Assembly (NCBI GenBank): GCA_945863085.1
Contig: CAMBCD010000140.1
Location: forward strand, 1-7,257
Reading direction: 5' to 3'
Source of the DNA: Bordetella parapertussis
GTDB taxonomy: Bacteria; Pseudomonadota; Gammaproteobacteria; Burkholderiales; SG8-41
DNA length: 7,257 nucleotides
In this document: positions 1 through 5,673 of the stretch, piece after piece
Position numbering within the stretch: position 1 is the first letter of the stretch
How the letters are laid out: each line of letters starts with the position of its first letter
Translations under genes and position numbers: made by a program
Notes under the pieces: model-generated
The model's input: only the letters and a program-made list of their open reading frames with translations
What the model was told of the DNA's origin: nothing
The model's database searches: none

Positions 1-20
1 GCCGCCAGATAGGGCCACGT

Positions 21-26
21 TAAAAT
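21..26 (+). promoter_or_regulatory. -10-like hexamer in front of the M48 protease gene
   Basis: TAAAAT lies 6 bases before the ATG at 33, so transcription from it would begin at about the start codon. The matching -35 would fall at or beyond the left edge of the window and cannot be checked. No Shine-Dalgarno sequence is present in the usual place; the nearest purine run (AGGG, 11-14) is too far upstream. Placement is inferred from base pattern only. Confidence 0.35.
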
Positions 27-32
27 AGACCC

Positions 33-1484
33 ATGCCAATATCGCTGCTGACCCGAACTGGCGCCGCGCTGTGCGCACTGGCCCTCACCAATTGCGCAAG
101 CAATCCCGTCACCGGCAATCCCAACTTCGTGACCATGTCCGAAGCGCAGGAAGTCAGCACCGGACGCAATGAAGACAAAAAAGTGCGCGAGCAGTACGGC
201 ACTTACGACACCGCCGCGCTGCAGCGCTACGTCAACAACATCGGCCAGCGCCTGGCCGGGGCCAGCCACCGCGCCGGCCTGCAATACCAGTTCCTGGTGG
301 TCGAGTCGCCGCAGGTCAACGCCTTTGCGCTGCCCGGCGGCTATATCTATATCACCCGCGGCATCCTCGCCTACCTGAACTCGGAGGCCGAACTGGCCGC
401 CGTGCTCGGCCACGAAATCGGCCATGTCACCGCGCGCCACTCGGTGCAGCAGTTGTCCGCGGCAACCGCCGCCAACGTCGGCGCCTCGGTGCTGCAGATT
501 CTGGTGCCGCAGATCCGCAACAGCGGCGGCAGCGCGCTGATCAACACCCTGGGCGGTGCACTGCTGTCGGGTTACGGGCGCGAACACGAACTCGAGGCCG
601 ATCGCCTCGGCGCCGAATACCTGGCACGCACCGGTTACGACCCGCAGGCGATGATCAAGGTGGTCGGCGTGCTGAAAAACCAGGAACTGTTCGACGCCGA
701 AGTGGCAAAAGCCGAAGGTCGTGAACCACGCGCCTACCATGGCCTGTTCGCGTCGCACCCCGACAACGACACCCGGTTGCAGGAAGTCGTCCGCGAAGCG
801 GCAAAATTCAAAAGCGCGGAAAACCGCATCGGCCGCGAGGAGTTCATGCGCAGCATGGAGGGCATGGTGTTCGCCGACAGCCCCACACAGGGCATCGTGC
901 GCAACAACAGCCTCTACCATCCCGCCCTCGGCCTCACGCTGAATTTCCCCGCCGGCTGGCGGGTGCAGAACAACGCGCAGAACGTGGCTGCGGCAAGCCC
1001 CGGGCGCAATGCGCTGATCGACCTGCGCAGCGCCGGGCGCGCCGAAGGCACACCGGCCGATGTGCTGCGCAAAGTGCTGAAACTCGGCAGCGGCAGCAGC
1101 GTGACGCCACAGCCCCTCGGAAGCCTGCAGGCCGCGTTCACTGAAACCACTCTGTCCGGCAAACCAACGCGCGTCACGGTCGTGTTCCTCGGCGCCCAGG
1201 CCTACGCCATCGGCATCCAGGCCAAGGATGCCGCAGCCTTCCGCGAGCACAAGGCGGCAATGGACGCCGCCACCAACAGCTTCCACGCAATGACCGCACA
1301 GGAGCGGGCGCTGGCAAAACCGCTGCGGCTGCGCGTGATCACCGCGAAGGCCGGACAGACCTTTGCCGCACTCGCGCGCAGTTCCCCGCTCGGCAAGTTC
1401 GCCGAAAAACACCTGCGCGTGATCAACGGCCTGTACCCGTCCGGCGAGCCCGTTGCCGGGCAGTCGCTTAAAATCGTCGAATAG
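33..1484 (+). CDS. M48 family zinc metalloprotease, lipoprotein, LysM-like C-terminus
   Basis: Probable envelope metalloprotease of 483 residues, acting on misfolded or unassembled envelope proteins by analogy with BepA/LoiP-type M48 enzymes. Residues 1-20 form a short signal peptide ending in a lipobox (L18-T-N-C21), so the mature protein is probably lipid-anchored at C21. The catalytic HEIGH motif is at 127-131 (zinc ligands H127 and H131, base E128). The third ligand is probably E186 in the ELEAD motif (186-190), and the family-typical SHP is at 241-243. There is no TPR region as in BepA. Instead a second domain (about 295-420, with YHPALGLTLNFPAGW near its start) is followed by a LysM-like segment (about 431-482, with AGQTF and an INGL turn) that could bind peptidoglycan or act as a regulatory tail. 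The ATG at 33 gives the complete signal peptide. The gene is followed by a 71-base gap and a membrane glycosyltransferase on the same strand. The family call is firm; the substrate is unknown. Confidence 0.93.
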   Translation: MPISLLTRTGAALCALALTNCASNPVTGNPNFVTMSEAQEVSTGRNEDKKVREQYGTYDTAALQRYVNNIGQRLAGASHRAGLQYQFLVVESPQVNAFALPGGYIYITRGILAYLNSEAELAAVLGHEIGHVTARHSVQQLSAATAANVGASVLQILVPQIRNSGGSALINTLGGALLSGYGREHELEADRLGAEYLARTGYDPQAMIKVVGVLKNQELFDAEVAKAEGREPRAYHGLFASHPDNDTRLQEVVREAAKFKSAENRIGREEFMRSMEGMVFADSPTQGIVRNNSLYHPALGLTLNFPAGWRVQNNAQNVAAASPGRNALIDLRSAGRAEGTPADVLRKVLKLGSGSSVTPQPLGSLQAAFTETTLSGKPTRVTVVFLGAQAYAIGIQAKDAAAFREHKAAMDAATNSFHAMTAQERALAKPLRLRVITAKAGQTFAALARSSPLGKFAEKHLRVINGLYPSGEPVAGQSLKIVE

Positions 1485-1487
1485 GCC

Positions 1488-1531
1488 CTGCCGGATTCCT
1501 CGCAGATGCGCGTGAATGCGATAATCGGCAG
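1488..1531 (+). repeat. Imperfect inverted repeat between the M48 and GT39 genes
   Basis: CTGCCGGATT (1488-1497) is complementary to AATCGGCAG (1523-1531) apart from one extra G, with 25 bases between. CGCA (1501-1504) and TGCG (1517-1520) inside could extend the fold. No T-run follows, so it is not a standard terminator; it could be a weak transcript 3' structure or an operator. GATAAT (1520-1525) and TATAAC (1533-1538) in and just after the right arm are -10-like, without a convincing -35. Confidence 0.25.
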
Positions 1532-1544
1532 TTATAACAATAAC

Positions 1545-1549
1545 GAGAG
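1545..1549 (+). promoter_or_regulatory. Ribosome binding site supporting a TTG start
   Basis: GAGAG sits 6 bases before the TTG at 1556. It decides the start of the glycosyltransferase: the next usable start codon in frame (TTG at codon 22) would remove the first membrane segment and has no comparable site before it. Confidence 0.55.
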
Positions 1550-1555
1550 TTCCAC

Positions 1556-3205
1556 TTGACCCTTGCACTGCGCCCGCTGCTGATCGCCGTACTCTGCCTG
1601 GCCTGGCTGCTGCCGGGCTTGATTGCGCACGATCCGTGGAAACCGGACGAGGCCTACACCTTCGGCGCCGTCTACGAAATCCTGCAGGGCGGCGGCTGGC
1701 TCGTGCCGCAGATCGCCGGCGAACCCTTCCTCGACAAACCGCCGCTGTTCTACCTCAGTGCCGCCGCCAGCGCGTGGCTCATGTCACCCATCCTGCCGCT
1801 GCATGACGGCGCGCGGCTGATCGCCGGCTTGTGGATTGGTCTCGCACTGCTGTTCAGCGCGCTGGCCTCGCGTGAATTGCACGGCGAGCGCCGCGGCCTG
1901 ATCGCCGTATTGCTGCTGCTCGGATCCCTCGGCCTGGTGGTGCGCGGCCATCAGCTGATCGTCGATGTCGCCGCCCTCGCCGGTTTTGCGATGGCCTATT
2001 ACGGCGCAGCGCTGGCGCTGCGGCGATGGGTCCCCGGCGGTTTCTGGCTCGGCACCGCCTGCGGCCTGGTGTTCATGACCCAGGGCGTGCCCGAAGCGGT
2101 GATGATCGTGGTGATTGCCATGCTGCTGCCGCTGCTCAGCGCGCGCTGGCGCACGCCAACGTACGCAGCGGCGCTGGGCGTCGCGCTCGCCGCCGCGCTG
2201 CCGTGGCTGGCGATCTGGCCTGCGCTGCTCTACCGGTACGATCCGGCCATGCTCGGCGCCTGGTTCACCGGCGAAAACCTGGCGCGGTTTTTCGGCACCC
2301 GCGACATGCTCGCCGGCCTCGCTTATTACCTGCGCACCCTCCCCTGGTACGCCTTTCCGGTGTGGCCGCTGGCGCTGTGGGCCCTGTGGCGCGCGCGGCG
2401 CATGGGACAGCTCGGTGCACCGGGCGTGGTACTGCCGGCGCTGGGTTTCATCATCACGCTGCTGATGCTGGGCAGCGCCGCCGAACAGCGCGAACTCTAT
2501 GCGCTGCCGATGCTGGTGCCGCTGGCGCTGCTCGCAGTGCCCGGCATTGATCCATTGCGGCGCGGCGCGGCCAACGGCTGGTACTGGTTCAGCGTAATGG
2601 CATTTACTTTTTTCATCTTCATCGGCTGGTTTTACTGGGGTGCGCTGGAACTGGGCATGCCGGCCAAACTGCACAACCACCTGCACACCATCCGTCCCGG
2701 CTACGATTTCGGCTTCCGCTGGTTGCCGTTCGTGCTCGGACTCGCCTACAGCGCCGCCTGGTTTGCGCTGCTCGCCCGGCTGCCGCGCAACGCCGAACGT
2801 CCGCTGATCATCTGGGTCGGCGGTATCACTGCGGCATGGGCGCTGCTGGCAACACTGCTCATCGGCTGGGTGGATACCACCAAAAGCTACCGTTCGGTCA
2901 TTGCCGACATGCAGCGCGCGATGCCGCAGCAGTACCTCTGCATTGCCGGCCGTGAACTCGGCGAAACCCAGCGCGCGATGCTGGATTATTTCGCAGGCAT
3001 CCGCACCCGGCGCGCCGATACCGCGCAGGCCGCCGGCTGCGACCTGCTGCTGGCACAGGGCATGCCCCTGGATGAACTGGTGATCGCCCCGGAATGGAAC
3101 AAAATCTGGGAAGGCCACCGCCCCGGCGACAAGGACGAGCGGCTGCGGCTTTACCAGCGACAGATCAATCAACGTCCGCTCCCGCAACAGCCTGGCCGGA
3201 AATAG
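1556..3205 (+). CDS. ArnT/PMT-like (GT39) integral membrane glycosyltransferase
   Basis: A 549-residue polytopic membrane protein of the GT-C fold, expected to transfer a sugar from a polyprenyl-phosphate donor to a lipid or protein acceptor on the periplasmic side. The first membrane segment (about 4-22) is followed by a loop with the acidic pair D31-E32 in WKPDEAYTF, matching the catalytic Asp region of this family. DKPPLFY (60-66) is the typical ArnT-family motif, and HQLIVD (132-137) occupies the place of the second conserved acidic motif. Further hydrophobic stretches lie near 85-105, 113-130, 138-155, 161-194, 203-225, 262-279, 288-306, 317-330, 341-362, 388-408 and 416-438. A soluble C-terminal tail (about 440-549) begins with TTKSYRSV, like related enzymes. 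The start is TTG with a GAGAG site 6 bases upstream. No aminoarabinose or other sugar-pathway genes are adjacent, so donor and acceptor cannot be assigned; calling it arnT itself would be over-reading. Confidence 0.88.
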   Translation: MTLALRPLLIAVLCLAWLLPGLIAHDPWKPDEAYTFGAVYEILQGGGWLVPQIAGEPFLDKPPLFYLSAAASAWLMSPILPLHDGARLIAGLWIGLALLFSALASRELHGERRGLIAVLLLLGSLGLVVRGHQLIVDVAALAGFAMAYYGAALALRRWVPGGFWLGTACGLVFMTQGVPEAVMIVVIAMLLPLLSARWRTPTYAAALGVALAAALPWLAIWPALLYRYDPAMLGAWFTGENLARFFGTRDMLAGLAYYLRTLPWYAFPVWPLALWALWRARRMGQLGAPGVVLPALGFIITLLMLGSAAEQRELYALPMLVPLALLAVPGIDPLRRGAANGWYWFSVMAFTFFIFIGWFYWGALELGMPAKLHNHLHTIRPGYDFGFRWLPFVLGLAYSAAWFALLARLPRNAERPLIIWVGGITAAWALLATLLIGWVDTTKSYRSVIADMQRAMPQQYLCIAGRELGETQRAMLDYFAGIRTRRADTAQAAGCDLLLAQGMPLDELVIAPEWNKIWEGHRPGDKDERLRLYQRQINQRPLPQQPGRK

Positions 3206-3213
3206 CCGGCCGG
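3192..3213 (+). terminator. GC hairpin across the GT39 stop codon, weak terminator candidate
   Basis: GGCCGG (3194-3199) pairs perfectly with CCGGCC (3206-3211), extended by a T-G and a C-G pair to 8 pairs. The 6-base loop AAATAG contains the TAG stop codon. Only three T residues follow (3214-3216), so termination would be weak. It may instead protect the transcript 3' end. Confidence 0.3.
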
Positions 3214-3241
3214 TTTGCGTTCCTGCGCCAGGTTCCCGCAA

Positions 3242-3273
3242 CTTGCGTTCCCGGCAACCGGCCCCAATATAAT
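3242..3273 (+). promoter_or_regulatory. hslO promoter: overlapping sigma32-like and sigma70-like elements
   Basis: CTTGCG (3242-3247) and CCCCAATA (3262-3269), 14 bases apart, resemble the RpoH (sigma32) pattern CTTGAA, spacer of about 13-17, CCCCATNT. A perfect TATAAT (3268-3273) overlaps it, with TTGCGT (3243-3248) as a -35 at a long 19-base spacing. Either would start transcription within a few bases of the ATG at 3281. Heat-shock control is known for hslO in E. coli; its use here is inferred from sequence. Confidence 0.5.
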
Positions 3274-3280
3274 CGCCACC

Positions 3281-4165
3281 ATGAGCGACACTCTCCAGCG
3301 CTTCCTGTTTGAACACGCGCCGATCCGCGGCGAAATCGTGCAACTTGCCGCCACCTGGCAGGCCGTCACCGAACGTCACGACTATCCTGCGCCGCTGCGC
3401 AAAATCCTCGGCGAACTGATGGCTGCCGGCGCGTTGCTGGCCGCCACGCTCAAGTTCGACGGCACGCTGATCCTGCAACTGCACGGCAACGGCCCGGTGA
3501 AACTGATCGTCGTGGAATGTACTGCCAGCCATGCTATGCGCGCCACCGCCAAATGGGACGGTGACATTCCGGACCACGCCCAGAACGCGGGCGGCCTGCG
3601 CGCGCTGCTCGGCAACGGCCGCTTCGCGATCAGCCTGGTGCCGGAATCCGGCCAGCAGGGTTATCAGGGCATCGTCGATCTCGACGCCGACAGCATCGCC
3701 GCCGCATTCGAGCATTACATGGCGACATCGGAACAGATCGAAACCCGGCTGTGGCTGGCCTGCGATGACACGCACGCCGCGGGCCTGCTGATCCAGAAAC
3801 TGCCGGAACGCGAAACCACCGACGCCGACGCCTGGCCACGGGCCGGACAGCTCGCATCCACCGTGAAGGCGCAGGAACTGCTGACGCTGGCGCCGCAGAA
3901 ACTGCTGCACCGCCTGTTCCACGAAGAAGACCTGCGAGTGTTCGAGCCGCGGCCGGTGTATTTCCGCTGCTCTTGTTCGTCCGAACGCGTCACCGGCATG
4001 CTGCGCATGCTCGGACACGACGAGGTGCGCAGCGTGATCGCCGAACGCGGCGAAGTCGAAGTGCATTGCGAATTCTGCAACCGGCGTTATGTGTTTGATG
4101 CGGTCGACAGCGAACAGATTTTTGCCGCCACGGTAAGCGCGCCGCCCCAGCCGACCCGGCACTGA
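3281..4165 (+). CDS. hslO: Redox-regulated molecular chaperone Hsp33
   Basis: Cytosolic holdase chaperone of 294 residues, the usual Hsp33 length. It is inactive while reduced and zinc-bound, and is switched on by oxidation together with unfolding, protecting proteins from aggregation during oxidative and heat stress. The N-terminal domain begins MSDTLQRFLFE and includes the typical segments ALLAATLKFDGTLILQL (51-67) and GNGRFAISLV (111-120). The C-terminal redox switch has all four zinc-binding cysteines, C230-x-C232 and C263-x-x-C266, separated by 30 residues. The ATG at 3281 is preferred over an in-frame TTG at 3215 because family homology begins at MSD and the extra 22 residues read through the promoter region. 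No Shine-Dalgarno is visible before this ATG (AATCGCCACC precedes it). The upstream gene ends 75 bases earlier, and a separate promoter candidate lies in that gap. Confidence 0.97.
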   Translation: MSDTLQRFLFEHAPIRGEIVQLAATWQAVTERHDYPAPLRKILGELMAAGALLAATLKFDGTLILQLHGNGPVKLIVVECTASHAMRATAKWDGDIPDHAQNAGGLRALLGNGRFAISLVPESGQQGYQGIVDLDADSIAAAFEHYMATSEQIETRLWLACDDTHAAGLLIQKLPERETTDADAWPRAGQLASTVKAQELLTLAPQKLLHRLFHEEDLRVFEPRPVYFRCSCSSERVTGMLRMLGHDEVRSVIAERGEVEVHCEFCNRRYVFDAVDSEQIFAATVSAPPQPTRH

Positions 4166-4177
4166 ATCGTTGCCGCA

Positions 4178-4206
4178 GTGACAGGCCCCTGCCTCGACAC
4201 TGTCAC
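4178..4206 (+). repeat. Perfect 7-bp inverted repeat downstream of hslO
   Basis: GTGACAG (4178-4184) pairs with CTGTCAC (4200-4206) around a 15-base loop, starting 12 bases after the hslO stop. No T-run follows. It abuts directly on a second inverted repeat. It could be an RNA 3' hairpin or a protein-binding dyad. Confidence 0.5.
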
Positions 4207-4247
4207 GGGCGGGGCGTAAACTTTGGCTTCCCCTCGGTTGCCCGCCC
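4207..4247 (+). terminator. Second inverted repeat after hslO, possible weak terminator
   Basis: GGGCGGG (4207-4213) pairs with CCCGCCC (4241-4247) around a 27-base loop, and TCATTTTGG follows. The GC stem followed by T residues suggests partial rho-independent termination of hslO, but the loop is long and the T-run is interrupted. It starts at the base after the preceding dyad ends. Confidence 0.35.
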
Positions 4248-4263
4248 TCATTTTGGAAATTTA

Positions 4264-4277
4264 TTGTTTATAATCAA
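4264..4277 (+). promoter_or_regulatory. FNR/ANR-like box overlapping the thiolase -10
   Basis: TTGTTTATAATCAA matches the FNR/ANR consensus TTGAT-N4-ATCAA at 9 of 10 defined positions with exact spacing. It lies in a locally AT-rich stretch (4249-4280) and overlaps the -10-like TATAAT at 4269-4274. Overlap with the -10 would suit repression rather than activation. AT-rich promoters can produce such a match by chance. Confidence 0.35.
4269..4274 (+). promoter_or_regulatory. -10 element of the thiolase gene
   Basis: TATAAT lies 21 bases before the ATG at 4296, which would give a leader of about 14-15 bases that still includes the GGAG ribosome site. No good -35 hexamer is seen 16-18 bases upstream, so the promoter may be weak or dependent on a regulator. 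Confidence 0.5.
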
Positions 4278-4285
4278 TGACTTAC

Positions 4286-4289
4286 GGAG
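4286..4289 (+). promoter_or_regulatory. Ribosome binding site of the thiolase gene
   Basis: GGAG within ACGGAGA lies 6 bases before the ATG at 4296 and fixes the start at MASELAAGREVVV, a few residues longer at the N-terminus than the remembered BktB protein. Confidence 0.75.
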
Positions 4290-4295
4290 ATTTTT

Positions 4296-5498
4296 ATGGC
4301 CAGTGAACTTGCAGCGGGACGTGAAGTAGTCGTGTTGAGTGGCGTGCGCACTGCCATTGGTGACTACGGCGGCGCATTAAAAGACATCGCCCCCACCGAA
4401 CTCGCCGGGCAGGTGGTCAAGGAAGCCGTCAACCGCGCGAAGCTCGACCCGAAGCAGGTCGGACAACTGGTATTCGGCAACGTGGTCCATGGCGAAGCGA
4501 AGGACATGTACTTCTCGCGAGTCGCCTGCATCAAGGGCGGACTGCCGCAGGAAACCACCGCACTCACCGTGAACCGCCTCTGCGGCAGCGGCCTGCAGGC
4601 CATCGTCTCCGCAGCGCAGGGCATCATGCTCGGTGACTGCGACAGCGCAGTCGGCGGCGGCGCCGAATCGATGAGCCGGGGCGGTTACCTGATGCCCACC
4701 CTGCGCTGGGGCCAGCGCATGAGCGACGGCAACGTCATCGACATGATGGTCGGCGCGCTGACCGATCCCTTCGATACCGTGCACATGGGCATCACCGCGG
4801 AGAACATCGCCGCGCAATGGAAAATCGGCCGCGAGGCCCAGGACGAATTCGCCGTTGAAAGCCATCGCCGCGCATTGAATGCCATCGACAAGGGTTATTT
4901 CAAGGACCAGATCATGCCGGTCGAATTAAAAACCCGCAAAGGCACGACACTGTTCGACAAGGATGAACATCCCCGTGCCGACATCACGATGGAAGGCCTC
5001 GCCAAGCTGCGCGCAGTGTTCAAGAAGGAAGGCGGCTCGGTCACCGCCGGCAACGCCTCCGGCATCAATGACGGCGCCGCCGCCGTGGTGCTGATGGAAA
5101 AGGAAGCCGCGAAAAAAGCCGGCCTGAAACCGCTGGCGCGCCTGGTCTCCTACGGCATCGCCGGCGTCGATCCGAAAATCATGGGCATCGGTCCGGTACC
5201 CGCCGTGCAGAACGCGCTGAAGCGCGCCGGGCTCAAGGTCGAAGACATGGACGTCATCGAATCCAACGAAGCCTTCGCGGTGCAGGCACTGGCCGTGTCC
5301 TGCGATCTCAAGTTTGATGCGAAAAAAACCAATCCCAACGGCGGCGCTGTGGGCCTCGGTCATCCGATCGGCGCCACCGGCGCCATCCTGACGGTCAAGG
5401 CGCTGCATGAACTGCAGCGCACCGGCGGCAAATACGCGCTGGTCACCATGTGCATCGGCGGCGGCCAGGGCATCGCGGCGGTATTTGAACGCATGTAG
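4296..5498 (+). CDS. bktB: Acetyl-CoA C-acyltransferase (beta-ketothiolase), BktB-like
   Basis: Cytosolic thiolase of 400 residues that condenses two acyl-CoA molecules to a 3-ketoacyl-CoA, or runs the reverse cleavage. It could serve polyhydroxyalkanoate precursor supply, beta-oxidation or ketone-body-type metabolism. All catalytic features are present: nucleophile C96 in NRLCGSG (93-99), N324-E325 in SNEAF, H356 in GLGHPIGATGA (353-363) and C386 in CIGGGQG (386-392). Long segments (ALTVNRLCGSGLQAIVSAAQ, GGAESMSR, LARLVSYG, MGIGPVPA and the VTMCIGGGQGIAA end) match the Cupriavidus necator BktB type as remembered, hence the symbol. phaA or atoB remain possible, since sequence recall alone does not separate substrate specificity. 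The gene stands alone: no phaB, phaC or acyl-CoA dehydrogenase flanks it. It has its own promoter-like region and is followed by a terminator 23 bases after the stop. Confidence 0.95.
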   Translation: MASELAAGREVVVLSGVRTAIGDYGGALKDIAPTELAGQVVKEAVNRAKLDPKQVGQLVFGNVVHGEAKDMYFSRVACIKGGLPQETTALTVNRLCGSGLQAIVSAAQGIMLGDCDSAVGGGAESMSRGGYLMPTLRWGQRMSDGNVIDMMVGALTDPFDTVHMGITAENIAAQWKIGREAQDEFAVESHRRALNAIDKGYFKDQIMPVELKTRKGTTLFDKDEHPRADITMEGLAKLRAVFKKEGGSVTAGNASGINDGAAAVVLMEKEAAKKAGLKPLARLVSYGIAGVDPKIMGIGPVPAVQNALKRAGLKVEDMDVIESNEAFAVQALAVSCDLKFDAKKTNPNGGAVGLGHPIGATGAILTVKALHELQRTGGKYALVTMCIGGGQGIAAVFERM

Positions 5499-5521
5499 TT
5501 CAAAAAGCTGCCCGTCCGGTG

Positions 5522-5549
5522 AAAACGCCACGCTTGTCGCGGCGTTTTT
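5522..5549 (+). terminator. Rho-independent terminator of the thiolase gene
   Basis: AAAACGCC (5522-5529) pairs with GGCGTTTT (5541-5548). Two further pairs form inside the loop (GC 5532-5533 with GC 5539-5540), and a T-run (5545-5549) follows the GC part of the stem. It begins 23 bases after the thiolase stop. Confidence 0.85.
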
Positions 5550-5565
5550 CTGAACGAAACAGGTG

Positions 5566-5628
5566 CATAGCGCAACCCGATGCCGGTCCGGCTATGGACA
5601 AATACGCCATCCGTCCGCATCATAGCCG
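5566..5628 (+). promoter_or_regulatory. Three-part inverted repeat upstream of the Bug gene
   Basis: CGGCTATG (5589-5596) and CATAGCCG (5621-5628) form a perfect 8-bp inverted repeat with a 24-base loop; GAC (5597-5599) and GTC (5613-5615) can add pairs inside. A further CATAGC at 5566-5571 could pair with the same middle GCTATG. The array ends 45 bases before the start codon. It could be an operator for a dimeric regulator or alternative leader RNA hairpins. No clear promoter hexamers were found in the 175-base gap (5499-5673), which otherwise holds only the thiolase terminator and the ribosome site. Confidence 0.45.
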
Positions 5629-5659
5629 CTCAGTATTCGAAGTTAAAAAACAAACTGCC

Positions 5660-5667
5660 GGAGGAGG
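5660..5667 (+). promoter_or_regulatory. Strong ribosome binding site of the Bug gene
   Basis: GGAGGAGG lies 6 bases before the ATG at 5674. It is the best Shine-Dalgarno in the window and points to high translation, as expected for an abundant periplasmic binding protein. Confidence 0.85.
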
Positions 5668-5673
5668 ATCACC

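Noticed and set aside
2026..2550. A 174-codon + strand frame inside the GT39 gene.
   Set aside because: It is Ala/Arg-rich out-of-frame translation of a high-GC gene with no motif; the GT39 frame is continuous through the region, so no frameshift is needed.
3215..3280. A TTG start at 3215 that would lengthen Hsp33 by 22 residues.
   Set aside because: The extra residues do not match the family N-terminus, and the stretch carries promoter-like elements. The ATG at 3281 begins the conserved sequence.
1784..4162. A 792-codon open frame on the - strand spanning the GT39 gene and hslO.
   Set aside because: It is exactly in register with both sense genes (their starts differ by a multiple of 3), so its stops would need sense codons TTA, CTA or TCA, which these GC-rich genes avoid. 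Its product has no recognisable motif, while the sense frames have strong family motifs.
4926..5531. A 201-codon open frame on the - strand inside the thiolase gene.
   Set aside because: It has the same in-register antisense relationship to the thiolase codons, no motifs, and it begins in the thiolase terminator region.
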